Source: Panopea generosa (Eukaryota > Mollusca > Bivalvia > Adapedonta > Hiatellidae). Taken from it: 64,000 nt of DNA. The stretch spans positions 16,032,974-16,096,973 of the forward strand of contig CM055907.1 of the NCBI GenBank assembly GCA_029582155.1. Direction: 5' to 3'. The position numbers were made by a program, and so were the translations under genes. This document shows positions 12,613 to 24,985 of the stretch, in pieces; positions within the stretch are counted from its first letter, which is position 1; every line of letters begins with the position of its first letter. Below the pieces are notes generated by a model. That model had not been told where the DNA came from. It did not search any database and worked only from the letters and a program-made list of their open reading frames with translations.

Positions 12613-14216
12613 CAGTTTTATGTAAACAAAAAATATCTTATAACTAAGTAACTAGCTGAAGTACATTAGAAAAGGTATAGTAACATACTCAAGTCATTAC
12701 AAACGCCGGTTTAACTAATATCTCGTTGCCGTTTAAACTCCATTTAAGAGTCATGTATTTTGACTTTTCGAAATATCAAGGACATATATATGTTATAAAA
12801 CAATGACCTTCATATTAATCAATGTTTTTGTTTTTGGACGGATGATAAATATCTATAATATTAAATTTCTTATTAGAATACTTTAATGATATAATAATAT
12901 AAAAAACTTTTGCAATGGTATCCCCTATGCCCCTATGCAGGTACTTGCTATGTTTTAATACCATACTTACTGAGAATTTAAAGATGAAACTAAACATGCT
13001 TACGTCCAATTTACTTCTAGCTTATTTAAGATTCACTTGTTCGATAATTTAACAAAATCATAGATAATCATTTTAAGTTTTAATAGATTGTGAATGCAAT
13101 GTAATTAAAAATAATTGAAAATTTTACATTCAAGTTTCTTGATGTAAATCTCTTGAATCCATTAAAACGGTAAACTGAAGTAAATTGATTCACAAGTTTA
13201 GAGTTTTATTAATATAAATAGCACTACTAAATTTTAGAAAACTTAGACAATAAAATCAAGTTAAGATAATTTAGTAATTCCAGTTTATTTAAAGGTGGCA
13301 AATTAGTTCCGTTACGTACATAAATAATTTAGAATCGTTGTCTTTATATTATGAGATGACGTCTAACTGAGATTATATCAGATAATTAAAACATGATCGA
13401 GCTGTAGAACAATGTGTTATCAGCAGCATTTGACACATTCCATACTGAGTCCAATGCAAGACAATTTTTTTAAATCTTAAACATGTCTTGAATTTTGCTA
13501 GACAGTTTCAAAATGCTGGTACATATGTATAGGATATTTTAAATAAGTACTTGCTATATTTGTTTGTGAAAAAAAAACAATTACGTATGTGACGTTTTAT
13601 AATAAAACAAAGGAAGATAGAGGTCGAATTCACCCGTATGTCGAGTTTTCGGTTTGCCTCAGAACATGTCACATCAGTGTACAATGTCGTTTTTTATGTT
13701 CTGTTGTTTCTGTTATGCTAAGGATCATCTACACTATATGTATTTGTACTGTTTGCACAAACTATGTTCTTCGAATGCTACGCCACCTGGACATACACGT
13801 TCGTACTTTAATGTTTTTGTAAAAAACTTAACTATTGGTTTAGATATAAACATGATATCAATAATGAATTGCTAGCCTGTGTTTCTTGTACATGTGGAGA
13901 GAATATTTATATGTACTTGCCGATATGTGTTATTAAATATTTTCAAATCGATACTCATACGTCGAAACATGCCAATTTGTTCAATCAGTCTTGATAAAAG
14001 TTTGCAAATATTGTGATGATTCGCAGCTTATAATATATTATTTTTATTACTTTTTATCTTAATATAATGTCGCAACTGGGGAAGAGCGATGTTGAATCCA
14101 CCAAATCATACAGATTGTTCATACACATTGGCATTTATTACTACCGACGTCTCAAGTCGATGACCGTTTGTCTCTGCATGTATTGTTTCTATCTTAATGT
14201 TTTTTTGCAAGTTGAT
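12613..14216. other. AT-rich sequence, no supported gene
   Basis: Two overlapping plus-strand frames at 13589-13875 are Cys-rich and lie in slightly more GC-rich sequence, but neither has an ordered domain or convincing splice borders. Nothing else was recognised. Confidence 0.35.
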
Positions 14217-14391
14217 GTCAAACCTGTGCAAGAGGTCTATTAAGCAGCCACTTGTCTCAAGCAGCCACATTTACTGTTTCCCATGTCTATGTTTTCAGAG
14301 CAAATTAACCTGTTTTAAGCAACGCAACAACCTGTATAATACTACTTTTGCTCTTTTCCTTTACTAGCTGCTTAAGACAGGTTTGACTGTA
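14217..14391 (+). mobile_element. MITE of the CAGTCAAACCTGT family, copy A
   Basis: Starts GTCAAACCTGTGCAAG, has internal TTAAGCAGCCACTTGTCT, and ends with TTAAGACAGGTTTGACTGTA, the reverse complement of the family end. The interior shares the AGAGCAAATTAACCTG-type block with the copies at 47606 and 49506. There is no coding capacity. Confidence 0.75.
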
Positions 14392-15326
14392 TGTTCATAT
14401 TGAAGTCAAGGTTGTGCATTTATCATTCATGTGCTAAATATCATGTTTACATATATATATTGATATCATTTTTTTGTTAATTTATGCATGAATATTTTTC
14501 CAAATAAACATATTGGAGCAGCTTTATGTATCCTTCAAAACATCTGAAAATTTGTCATAATATAATGAATTATGTGTTTACATGTTTAATATGTATATTT
14601 AAACACATAGATAGCGATAACAGTTACACCTCATTTTATGGCGGCACGGTTCTATACAAACATACCAGGCGTTACCAATATCAGTTACATCAGGAATCCT
14701 GCCGAGGAGTTGGTTGTGCGTTTATTTTTCATTGTAAGCCTTCAACGTATGATACGCGACACACCCCTTTTTGATATATAAGTAATAGCCGGAGAGGAAA
14801 AAAAATATCAAATTTTCTTAGACATTTAGTTCTCATTAAACTCCAAAGCAATCCACTTCGAAACGTATCAACAATCCATCTTGTATTAAGAAAGAAGAAA
14901 CAATGTGTAATGCGAGTGGGTAGAGCCGTACAAACTACTTCGTCGTTATTTAATAGTACTTATCCAAGCTTCTCTAAAATACATATAGCAATTAGTTTGT
15001 ATTAGTCTGAACGTGTATGCATGTGATACGCCTGTATCTATAGACCTTTATGTATATTTCAATGACAGCTTCTGGCAAATAATGTCGTTATTTGTCAATT
15101 TATTTACAGTGTTGGTAATATATCATCTTAATACAAAACTGGTACCTAATGACAAACTTCAAAGGTGCGGAAAGAAGTTAACGATTTTTTTTATCATACA
15201 AATACTAAAGGTATGTAAACGATCATTGAGTCAACTGTATTCTGTGAGTACTGGCAACCGTAGTGACAGCTTATTTAGCGTCATTTCATGCCATCAAGGA
15301 CTAACAGACGATCGGTTAACCTAACC
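14392..15326. other. AT-rich sequence, no supported gene
   Basis: Holds open frames at 14526-14774 and 15013-15324 (+). The second runs into the SINE that follows. Neither shows a recognisable domain. Confidence 0.35.
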
Positions 15327-15547
15327 ACTGTCTCCTGGGATCCTGAAAGGTTAATTAGTACTCTAGCATACCCAATCTCCGCAATTAACTGATAAATTTC
15401 CCACTTGAATCAGCAGTGAGAGACAAATAATAATAAAACACAATGCCATATCAATCATCATGGACACTGTTGCCGGGCGTGGATTCGAACTCACGACCCC
15501 TGAATTGATAGCCAGACGTGTAATCGACTGAGTTAATCGGGCCCGGC
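15327..15547 (-). mobile_element. tRNA-derived SINE with full head and core (family 1)
   Basis: On the minus strand a tRNA-like head of about 76 bases starts GCCGGGC and closes with GCCCGGC, a perfect 7-bp acceptor stem. A box is AACTCAGTCGATTACACG and B box is GAGTTCGAATCC. After the head comes ACAGTGTCCATGATGATTGA, then the family core TTCAAGTGGGAAATTTATCA, then GTTAATTGCGGAGATTGGGT. The copies at 30131, 35380 and 47983 share this core. Transcription by RNA polymerase III is expected for such elements. It is the best-preserved head in the window. Confidence 0.8.
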
Positions 15548-17512
15548 TTGTGACATTCTCTTTGAGAAAGAGAATACAATTTTCAAACGTTACTCATATA
15601 AGTTTGTGTATACCATTAATCACATTGGAAAAAAAACATAACATTAATATAAAAGACAGGAAACATAAAAACACATTTCCTTTGAAACTGTTTGTTATTC
15701 CAATGTTCAAAATTACATTTGAATAAAAAATATGTTGTTTCGCTTTAACGTTGTCTGTTAGATTAAAGCATGTTGTTTTAAGAACTGTAATTTTTACGAA
15801 GTCACTGCCCTCAACAGTTTGTTTTGACAATTTAGAAAATAAATTTATTGCAAACTTTCTCGTAAATCCATCAAAAATTATGTCAATACATATACGACAA
15901 ACATATGTTTATACTCGTTCACTAATGGGTAACATCCTGGTTTATACCAATAAAACTTAACAAGTAAATACGGTTGCTGTAGTTTTACGTGCGCGCATGT
16001 TTACGCATACGATGGATGTAGCTTCTTCGATACTGTTAAGATATGATTTTGACAGCTTGTTAAACATAAGTAAAACAGCATTGGAAGACAAAAAGGACGT
16101 TTTACAACTAAAAGTCAACTGTCTAAAAAAATCAATTCACGTATATAAATATTTAACATTTTGAAATATCATTATTTAAATATGTAATATATGTATATAT
16201 TCGAAAAAAAACACACTTAGTATTGTCTACAGTAGTAACATTAACAAAAAAAACGAAACAGAATTTGTTGTACGTATGCAGCTGAACGCTGTTTTTCAGT
16301 TATAATTCGGCTAATACGTTTATCTAATATATGCATCTAACATACGGAAACACATTTACAATTACTTATATTTAACAAATAATACAACTTTTCAATAATC
16401 AAAATACCAGCAATGCAAATGAGTAACAATACAATTTTAAGTCTCCCAAAGCCTCAGTTTCTCAAACTGTCAGTTCTTCAAACTCCCAGAATCTCACACC
16501 CTCTTTCCCTCAAACCCACAGTCCCTCAATTTACCATCTGTTATTAAACAATGGACTTCAAAACAATACAAAATGACACAAAACAACTCCGAAATGGAAG
16601 CAATAGATATATCTGATAGCGTCATTAGACGCATTGAATGGCGATGAAGTCCAGTAGCCCGGAAGGACGACCATTTTAGCCAGGCTTTATGCCAAACCCA
16701 TAACCCTGCATAGGTCGTCGTGTTCAAGCTTTGCAGTGTTGCCCATCGCCAAAAATGAGCATACGCGACATAGACTATCAACTTATACGTCATAAAAGTG
16801 TTCCGTTACTTTAGATCCTATCAGCTTTATGAGTATACCAGACATTCTATTCCTCGAATTTCATTCGTTGATGTAGTTTATTTATGCAAGCAGGAAACAA
16901 AACTTACAAAAATATTGTTGATACTGTATCATGTCATTTTAAACAAAAATGCTGCATAAAATAAACCAATCGCTGTAAGTAATATATATCAGATTAGGAA
17001 GGAGTATGAATTTGTACTCAGTCCCGCGTAACAGTAATTTCTAATACATGTACTTTAATGATGTTTCCATTTTGGTATTGTTTATAGACAGCATTTGTTA
17101 CCATACAGTTCCGTGCAACCGACAATATAGCTAAAATATCGTCTGTATTAAGTGTCATATAATTAAGGAAGCATGCGTTGCACAAAGACAATAGATTATC
17201 AAAAGTCTGGTATACTCATATAGCTGATACGAACTAAAATAATGGAACACTTTATGACGTATAAGTTCCAAACAATGCAAATGAAATTGCATGATGTTGC
17301 AAACCATATGTAAATACAATAATGCTCAGTTGTTGTGAAGACAGAAAAACGCGTACATTTACACATATTGTTTGAATGCCATTGTTCCATACTTGATATA
17401 AACACAGCTACATGATAGTGTACTAAATTTACACATATGGACGTTTTTAAATACTTACAGTGTATGTTATTTAAATTAAGTTTGTTTAACCCATTTTGCT
17501 TAATTTAGAGTT
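15548..17512. other. AT-rich sequence with one GC-richer island
   Basis: 16620-16760 is clearly richer in GC than its surroundings and is open for 99 codons on the minus strand (16494-16793). Neighbouring frames there are also nearly open, so it may be a relic of coding sequence, but I cannot assign a family. A small perfect stem (ATTCTCTTT...AAAGAGAAT) lies at about 15554-15574. Confidence 0.3.
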
Positions 17513-17608
17513 ACATTTGCATTAGTTTATTTTCCATATTGCATTTGCATTATTTCATATTCCATATCATATTTGCATTAGATTGTTTTTCATATTGCCT
17601 TTCATTTT
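17513..17608. repeat. Imperfect minisatellite, about 31-bp unit, 3 copies
   Basis: Three consecutive imperfect units each begin with ATTTGCATTA and contain a TTTTC/TTCCATAT stretch. Confidence 0.6.
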
Positions 17609-18040
17609 CATCAAAGTATATTTGAATCCTGCACAATTTCACAAAAAAAATCATTCACTGTATTACTTTTTAATATAATACAATGATAAGGTACGTGAAA
17701 CCTTAAGTGTTGTTGCTCTGGTGATGAAGGATTAACTTAAGAACAAAATACCCGAGTATTAATTAATTGACGATAAGGATATGTTGTTTTTTTCTCCATG
17801 TTTTAATTATCGGGAAATTTGCTTATTTCAATATTTCAGTTACCTTACTATGATTTATATTTGTTTTTAAATAATTTCAGTTCGACATTGTACACTTTAC
17901 AAACATTATTCTGCATATTATATATCATTTCACCAAATATCTGTATGCATTGATGTACCACTGTAACACCCATGCATGTCATTAATTGGACAAAAACCTC
18001 TAAGCATATAATATTAAAAAGGTATTGGCGTGTTGCACTA

Positions 18041-18235
18041 ATGGGTTTTGAATATAAAACTATGTTCTTATGCAGTTTTGTTGCAATAGGTTTTGTTCTA
18101 TACCATTGCTGCGTGATCTTAGCCGACTCTTGCTACTTTGTTTTCCCAATCCTTATCAACAAAAGTATTGATAACGTGGACAACATGCAATTTAAACCTA
18201 CTTGCGAAGGATACACTTCATATAAATGTAAATGA
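18041..18235 (+). CDS. Possible small secreted peptide (unrecognised)
   Basis: An open frame of 65 codons from the internal ATG at 18041; a further ATG lies upstream at 17972. The first ~25 residues include a hydrophobic stretch (MFLCSFVAIGFVLYHCCVIL) that could act as a signal peptide or membrane anchor. About 38 residues follow, with Cys at the start and near the end and two possible N-glycosylation or polar spots. No family is recognised. There is no TATA box, RNA or paralogue to support it, and frames of this length arise by chance here. Confidence 0.12.
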   Translation: MGFEYKTMFLCSFVAIGFVLYHCCVILADSCYFVFPILINKSIDNVDNMQFKPTCEGYTSYKCK

Positions 18236-18424
18236 ACACTTAAAATGTATATATAAAACGAGAGACAAAGAAGAAAGCCTGTGATATAGTATTCACGAAC
18301 GAAACACACTTTTGATTACATACAAATATATGCTTACTGTCTTTGAATAGTTTCAATAGTATGGACACAGTGTCAACTCTTTGTTATTTTATTTTTCCTT
18401 TGGTGTAAAAATAATTAGTATCCG

Positions 18425-18615
18425 TCGCCGGGCAGTGTATGGCGCCGCCTCAATACCATTCACCTCTAACGGCTACCTAGTCGTAGGATCGAGTCTTACT
18501 CATTACAAAACTTTAAATGAAACAATTTGTCAGTTACTTGTGGAAGACTCTATTCAGATTTAGCCGGAGGTTTACCTCAAATATGTTCGAAATGGAGTTA
18601 AGCCCCATTCAGAAG
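18425..18615 (+). mobile_element. SINE, family 2
   Basis: Contains CACCTCTAACGGCTACCTAG, then TCGTAGGATCGAGTC as a B-box-like region, then TGTCAGTTACTTGTGGAAG (core), and a 3' part CTCAAATATGTTCGAAATGG followed by AGTTAAGCCCC. The copy at 49058 has the same order: CACCGCTAATGTCGTAGG, CCAGTTACTTGCGGAAGG, then GAAAATGGCGTTAAATCC. The core CAGTTACTTG is also in family 1, so the two families share a central domain but differ at the 3' end. Confidence 0.65.
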
Positions 18616-21600
18616 ATGATAAGTATCGACATTTGTTTGTATTAAATTTAATACATTTGACGTTTAAAGATAAGAAGAAGGTGTGTGCTTGTATGTATTA
18701 CAATGGGCATCGAATTTTTACCGCGAACCAAACACTACACCATATATATACTAAATTTCAAATAGTTTATGTTGCATAACAAGGTTCATCAAACAATGAA
18801 ATGTAAGAAACAGTCAAATTGTCTATTGATAATTTATTCTAAAACTTGGAATTAAACGTACTAGTACAACTATATATGATTTGAACTTAGAAACCCGTTT
18901 ACAATCTGACTTAAGTTCACGGCCTTCCTAAATGTAATATCTGATGAGACCTATTAAAATTCTTCTTCTAGAATGACTGGATTTCCAACATCGTTATAAT
19001 TTAACTATTTTTATTTCCGCAAATCAGAGTACTCGTTTGAACTGCCGTTCTGCATAACCTTCAATGTGGGTGTGGTTTCGACTTTAGAGATCTTCGTGTG
19101 TTGGAATATAAACAAAAAAAGTCCCGGTATAGTCTTTAACTTCGAAAATTTGTAAAAAAAACATTTACAAGTATTAAAAACATTTGCGCAGTCATAATGG
19201 ATTTTACATTCATAAACGCGTGATATTCACACATGATAGTGGCAATCCCAGCTAGATGGTCTTCTACTTTCACTTCCAAATCCTTTAAAGCAAGCAATTG
19301 ATTGGCTGGCAGGAAGGTCGTCTTAACGTTGCCTCCTCTGCTTCGTCGTCAGATCGCATAGCTAAGCGTTCAGGAGGATATGATTATGATTAGATTGCCT
19401 GTTGTTACAGAGTATGACTATGTCAAACATGTGTTCTGCGGCTATACCTCGCCCTATTTTGTCAAAATATTATGTTAACGTCGCATAATGTGCTCTAAGT
19501 TACTTGCTATAAAGGCGCAATAGTGTTGCTTATTTCTACTAATAAACGAGTAATTTAATTAGCAGCTAAGAACGTGGTACACACATTTAAATAGCTTACA
19601 GCATGCAATGTTAAAAACAAGCACGCTTGCTTGTAGTCTTTATAAAAACGAGATGTACAAATAGTATTGTGCACAAATAAATAACTATCCATAGTGTCGT
19701 AACGTCGAAGTTAATAAACACTTTATAGCATGGAATTGGACTAATATCAAGTTTACTGTGCATTACCTACTCTGATATTTCCAGACAGAGGCTTAAGTCT
19801 AGCATTTATAATGCTGTGTCATGTTTTTTGTTAGCGTTCAACTTTTTTTAGTACTATGTGATTCTTCGGAAGTATTCAGGGGCTGACACCAAATATGAGT
19901 TGTATGGCTGGTGCACGTCTCCAGATTCTATAAGTTTCGTTAATTACAATCTTAAACAAAATGAACTGAACATGTGATCTATAGTTATAAAGAGTTGTTA
20001 TGTTCAGTTTTATTTATTGCCGCTCTTTTTTATTATTTTTCTAGTACTTTTTAACCAGCGAAATTCGGTCATTGCATGTAAATAAGCAGTTATAAGTAAA
20101 CACAATGCATTGTTATACAAAGCATTGATTATAAAAAAACATATTTTGATGAGATGTAGTGTATCTTTGTTGGTGTCATTAATTTCATAAAAATATGGTA
20201 CTAATTCAGTAGCTGATTTATGTAACTCTAAAAGTAGCCACTGTCAGTCAAACCAACAAAAAGGAAACATATATTGGGCACCTAACGGCCTTAAACGTTA
20301 AATGTTTAATAGATAGTTCGGCCACTGCGTGGTAGGTCGTTGCTAATTCATGTTGGATGACAATGTATCATCAACGAGCCGCTAACAGCTCTTGCAACGT
20401 CCTATGTAGACATGCCAGCAAAATGTTCCTTCATATCATCCACTATTATAATACTGGTATGGCCGAATATTTAATAGCTAATCATTCTTATCTACATCTG
20501 TATCATCAAAACAGTGTGGCATGTTCTTAATGATAATGATATACTTCCTTGTTTAAACAGTCGTAAACAAATAATTGCATACACTGACAATAATTCGCCA
20601 GAATAATTAATGCACCGTGATACCGCTTATATGAAAGCTTTTTTTATCTTGCTGTTTGTCAGCATTTGTAATGAAAATTTACAATTAAAATACCCATGCA
20701 TATTTGATAAAGATTTTAAATTATGTCCTAATTAATCTTTAGTTATGCCTTTAATAAATCATGCATTTTTTTACATATTAGTTAGTTTTAATTCATTATT
20801 CACCTCATTTATACGTATGTTTATAATGGAGACATTATGATGCAGTTTTGCATTATTTGGATATGAGTGAAAGACGTCTTCTCATTATCAAAAATGTATT
20901 TTCGTAACTCAAGAAATATTACGCGTGCTTACTTGCTCACGTAGTGTTATTCGTAAATCAGAAATATCGTGTGGTAAAAGTCGAGTTCGTAGTTGTAGCA
21001 ACAACACAATAACTGTATGCAGATTGTATTAAGATAAGACTTTGTAAGTTGAGGTATTGTTTACACTACATTGACTCCAATGATTAGTGTAGACGTCTGT
21101 TACTGCCTTTTACAGATAACAGTATGTGACGCGCCAGGAAACCACAGTATAGAACTCTGAAGTTGATACAAACGTTCAATGCGCAATTACTGCAAGTGCA
21201 GTATATCATACTCGAAATATGATTGTATCATTTAATTTTATTTATATTGCATTAATATTAATAAACACGCTATGGCATATGTAAGACGGAAGTCGGTCCT
21301 CATTTTTATTTGCATTGTTTCGTTTATGACGTGATTTATTCCTGTAATGCCCGTTGTCATTTGATTTTATTTTAATGCTAATGGAATGGGTTGTAGAGCA
21401 AGTGATTTGACACATGTTCATACCGTACTTTTTTCATTTTAATGGAAATTAGAAAAAGAAATAACACATTTTAGCTATGGTTTATCTGGTATAAGTATTG
21501 TTTAATGTTGCATTAGCGATGGAGCTTGATTTTATTTCATGCTAATGGAATGGGTTGGAAAGCATGGGATGTGACATATGCTCATTATGTATTATCAATA

Positions 21601-24068
21601 AAGACTTCAAGGAGACGATTATGGTGAGATGTATATTCGCCAAAATGGCAATTGAGATATATTTGTTTAGTCTGGTCTTACTTTATTTCCCTTTTCCCAG
21701 ACATTCTCCCATCATGTATAATAGAGAAAAAACTTTGTTTTATTAGGCCAGTCAATAGACTTTGGTACAACATATTTACAATGTCTGTATACTAACAACA
21801 TAATGATAGTAGTATATGTAATATATATTTTGAAAACATAATGGAAACATACGTTTAGAAAAAGTTTTGATATTGATATAGTTAACGCCTTTTAAACGCA
21901 TTTTTTTAATATTGAGCATTGTTTCCCAGATTTCCAGATCTGCTTTTATATATATCTGTTCATATTCGTTACAAAAGCAATTAATGTGGCAAATGTCTGT
22001 TTTAAAGTGATATAATTGTTGAAATATATTTCAAAAGCAAGGTTATACAGTTTTGTATAGTTTTGTATCATTCATGCTATATTTTGATTTGATACAATAG
22101 CCTTACTTGCGTGTTTTATGGAGAAATATATTTATAATACAAACATATAGTAGTAGTAGAAGTAGTTGTGGTAGTAATAACACGAAATACAAAAAGAAAA
22201 GGTTAATTGAAGTATTCATTAAATTCATATTATATTAACGTTATACATGTGCTTGTTGCACGCGTCTGCCTTTTACAACGGTTTTTTTTTTGGTCGTATT
22301 TTAGTCCTGACATTTAATCTGATGTGCGCCATTGAACGACAAAATTCGATCATAAAAAAGCTGCACAAGGTAATAACACTAACTGAAAAGGCAGATACAG
22401 ACCATGTGTAACAACCATACCCATTGCTGAACCTGAAACGAACCCAATTCATGCGCTTTGCCAGGTAAATGTAAACATCATTAAGATTAATTAGTCTTAT
22501 ATTATGTATAACACATTTATAACTGTAAAAACAAACGGATGCCCTTATATTGTATTACATGAAATTGGAACCAGTGGCACCCCATAGCGAAAGCATATGT
22601 TCTTTATGTTGTAAACGTATTTTAGTACCTAATTAGAAAAACTATAGAACTGTACTCGTGGTCGTTCAGTTCTTCTGCTTAGCATAATATAAGTTAAGCA
22701 TGCGTTTGTTTTCTATCATATTTGCATTTCTACTTGAGAATGTTTACAAAGATAACTGCATATGGACAGTTTGGTGCTTTATTCGACATTCAACCGGTAT
22801 ATAAACAATAATGTGATATAATGTAATAAACGTTTGTTTCTACTTGTTTTTTCATATAAATGAACAAAATAAGTTCTAATAACCGGAGCGATATTGTTGC
22901 ACGTCTGTATATACTGAAAAAAACAGATGCTGCTAAAATGTTATATATATATTCACTTATATTGTAAAATGTACCTATGTTTCTGATTTTAGATATACTA
23001 CGTTGATACTTATTATAGTTTTATAAAAAATATCATTGTTAAAAAATTCAACAATATATATATCAGTTATATTAAAAAAATACATAATTTATAATTGTTC
23101 GAAATGTCATGATAGTAGATTTTATTTAATGCAAAATATATGTCCCCCACCACGTTATATAGATGGAACCACACAGTGGCGATCGTTTGTATTTTTACAA
23201 CATATATGTGGTAGTTACTGCTGAATTAAACTAAAATAGTATAACACTTTGGTTCCATAGGTCTCTTAATCTGAATTCATATCGTGTACAACTTCAGACA
23301 TATCTATATGTTATTTAACTGTAGGGAAATTAAGACGAAATCCTAGACAAATTGTCAACTTCGTTCCATAGTGTTAACTTTGTTACGAAACAGTATTTTC
23401 TACATTTACAACACTTGCATATCCTTAATGCTTACAAGTGTTGCTACTTGGATTAGTGATATATTTTACTTTTATTTGATACAGTATACATACTCGTAAC
23501 ACATCAATATAATTTGCATTTTACTTTGATATGTTCAATTTTGGTAATTGGCATTGTACCACCGTTGGAAAAAGGTAGTGCTTTCGTTGGGAAATCGCAT
23601 AATGGCGCTGATAAATTCCTTGTTTCTTCTTTTTTTAAAATACATTTCTTTAGCTTAATGCTCATTTGTTATTTGAATGGCAACATTGATGAATTTTGAA
23701 CAATTTGAAAGCATTGTCATGTTTGAATTGTGAATTTAGAAAAATAAAATTGATGTTTGGAGATTTGGGTAATACTATGAAAACATGTTTTTGAAGTCTA
23801 CTTTCACTTTGTCAACAGTGTACATACCGAGCAGAAAAAGTATCTGATATGACACATGTTTCATCATATTGTGTTAGTGAAGAGTCAAACAGTAAAATGT
23901 AAATTTCGCTTCTTTCATTTGGGTCTCTCTATGAATGACAAGCCTTCAAACTTTTATTATTTACTATAGAATAAAGAACAAAAGTCAATGGTGGGTTTAC
24001 ACCTATATCTGAACCACCATATATCAAAGCTTTAATGTGTTCAAACTTTAGCAGTAAAATATATACTG
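18616..24068. other. AT-rich sequence, few weak signals
   Basis: A local duplication is visible at about 21362-21440 and 21530-21600, sharing GCTAATGGAATGGGTTG. A minus-strand exon-like segment at 19285-19361 follows a pyrimidine-rich CTTAG acceptor and ends at TAA. It would encode about 25 acidic/basic residues. A short TAG-type run is at 22148-22180. Otherwise nothing is recognised in this 5.4-kb stretch. Confidence 0.35.
22395..22463 (+). CDS. Possible exon, unassigned
   Basis: An open segment of 69 bases lies between a GGCAG acceptor-like sequence and a CAG|GTAAAT donor. It would encode a Pro/Thr-containing peptide (PCVTTIPIAEPETNPIHAL). The pyrimidine tract before it is poor and no partner exon was found, so this is weak. 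Confidence 0.12.
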
Positions 24069-24246
24069 TACGGAACAGCTAACCCGCTCCTATCTTCGTC
24101 AAAGTACGGTATAGCGCGATTGAAGTTTTTATATGATATTAAAGGACAATCATAGCCTAAATCATCGTTCTTATTCGATTCGGAATTTCATGAAAATTGC
24201 TTTGATACTTTTGAGTAAAAAGGTGTCGGGATCGCTGTTCCGTTCA
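24069..24246 (-). mobile_element. MITE with ACGGAACAGC ends, copy 1
   Basis: Left end ACGGAACAGCTAACCCG; right end, reverse-complemented, ACGGAACAGCGATCCCGACA. The interior, read on the minus strand, aligns with 38580-38700: shared words include TATCAAA, CAATTT, GAAATT, GAATAAGAA and TAGGC in order. The two copies are therefore one family in opposite orientation. There is no coding capacity. Confidence 0.7.
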
Positions 24247-24294
24247 GCTTACAATATATAGATACGTTCAGCGTGAGTGGGTTATATACCACTT

Positions 24295-24985
24295 GGTATG
24301 AGCACTGTTCATTAGCATGCACATTGTGGATGAACATATGCATTGCGTATGGGGGTGCACATTGTGGGTGTACTTGAGGTTTGTGGATGAGCAGTGTACA
24401 TTGTGTATGGGCATATGCAATGTGTATTGCATTCGCATTGTTGATGGACTTGGGGTTTGTAGTTGGACATTAGCATTGTGTATGTGCATGCGCATTGTGG
24501 TTGGACTTGAAGTTTGTGACATGCTCAAGTGGATGGATTTTGGGTTTGTGCAAGGGCATTAGCAACGCATATGGGTATGCGCAATGTGGATATATATGAA
24601 CATTGTGTGTGGGCATGTGCATTTTGGATGAGCATGAACATGAGGTTTGTAGATTTACATGAGCTTTAAGGTATGGTATGGTGAAAATACATGAGCAATG
24701 TGAATGGACCTAAGCATTGTGGATTGACATTAACATGGATATTATGAAAATATATGTACATTGTGAATGGACCTAAGAATTGTGGAATTATATGAGTATT
24801 TAAACAGACATGAGTGTTGTTAATTGTCTGAAGCGTTGTGGATTGACATGCACGTTCTGAATGAAAATAAAACGCATTTAGGATGGATATGAGACTTGTG
24901 GATAGATATGCTCGCTGTGGATGGACATCGACTTTGTGGATGTAAATGATCAGTGTGTATAGACATGGGCAATGTGGATGGAAAT
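24295..24985. repeat. Degenerate 18-bp G/T-rich minisatellite
   Basis: About 700 bases built from variants of an 18-base unit such as GCACATTGTGGATGAACA and TATGCATTGCGTATGGGG. Units are clearest at 24315-24520 and decay to 24985. The plus strand is strongly G/T-rich. Because 18 is a multiple of three, long frames stay open on both strands (24268-24528 -, 24317-24562 +, 24666-25028 -). They are translated repeat and not genes. Confidence 0.75.
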
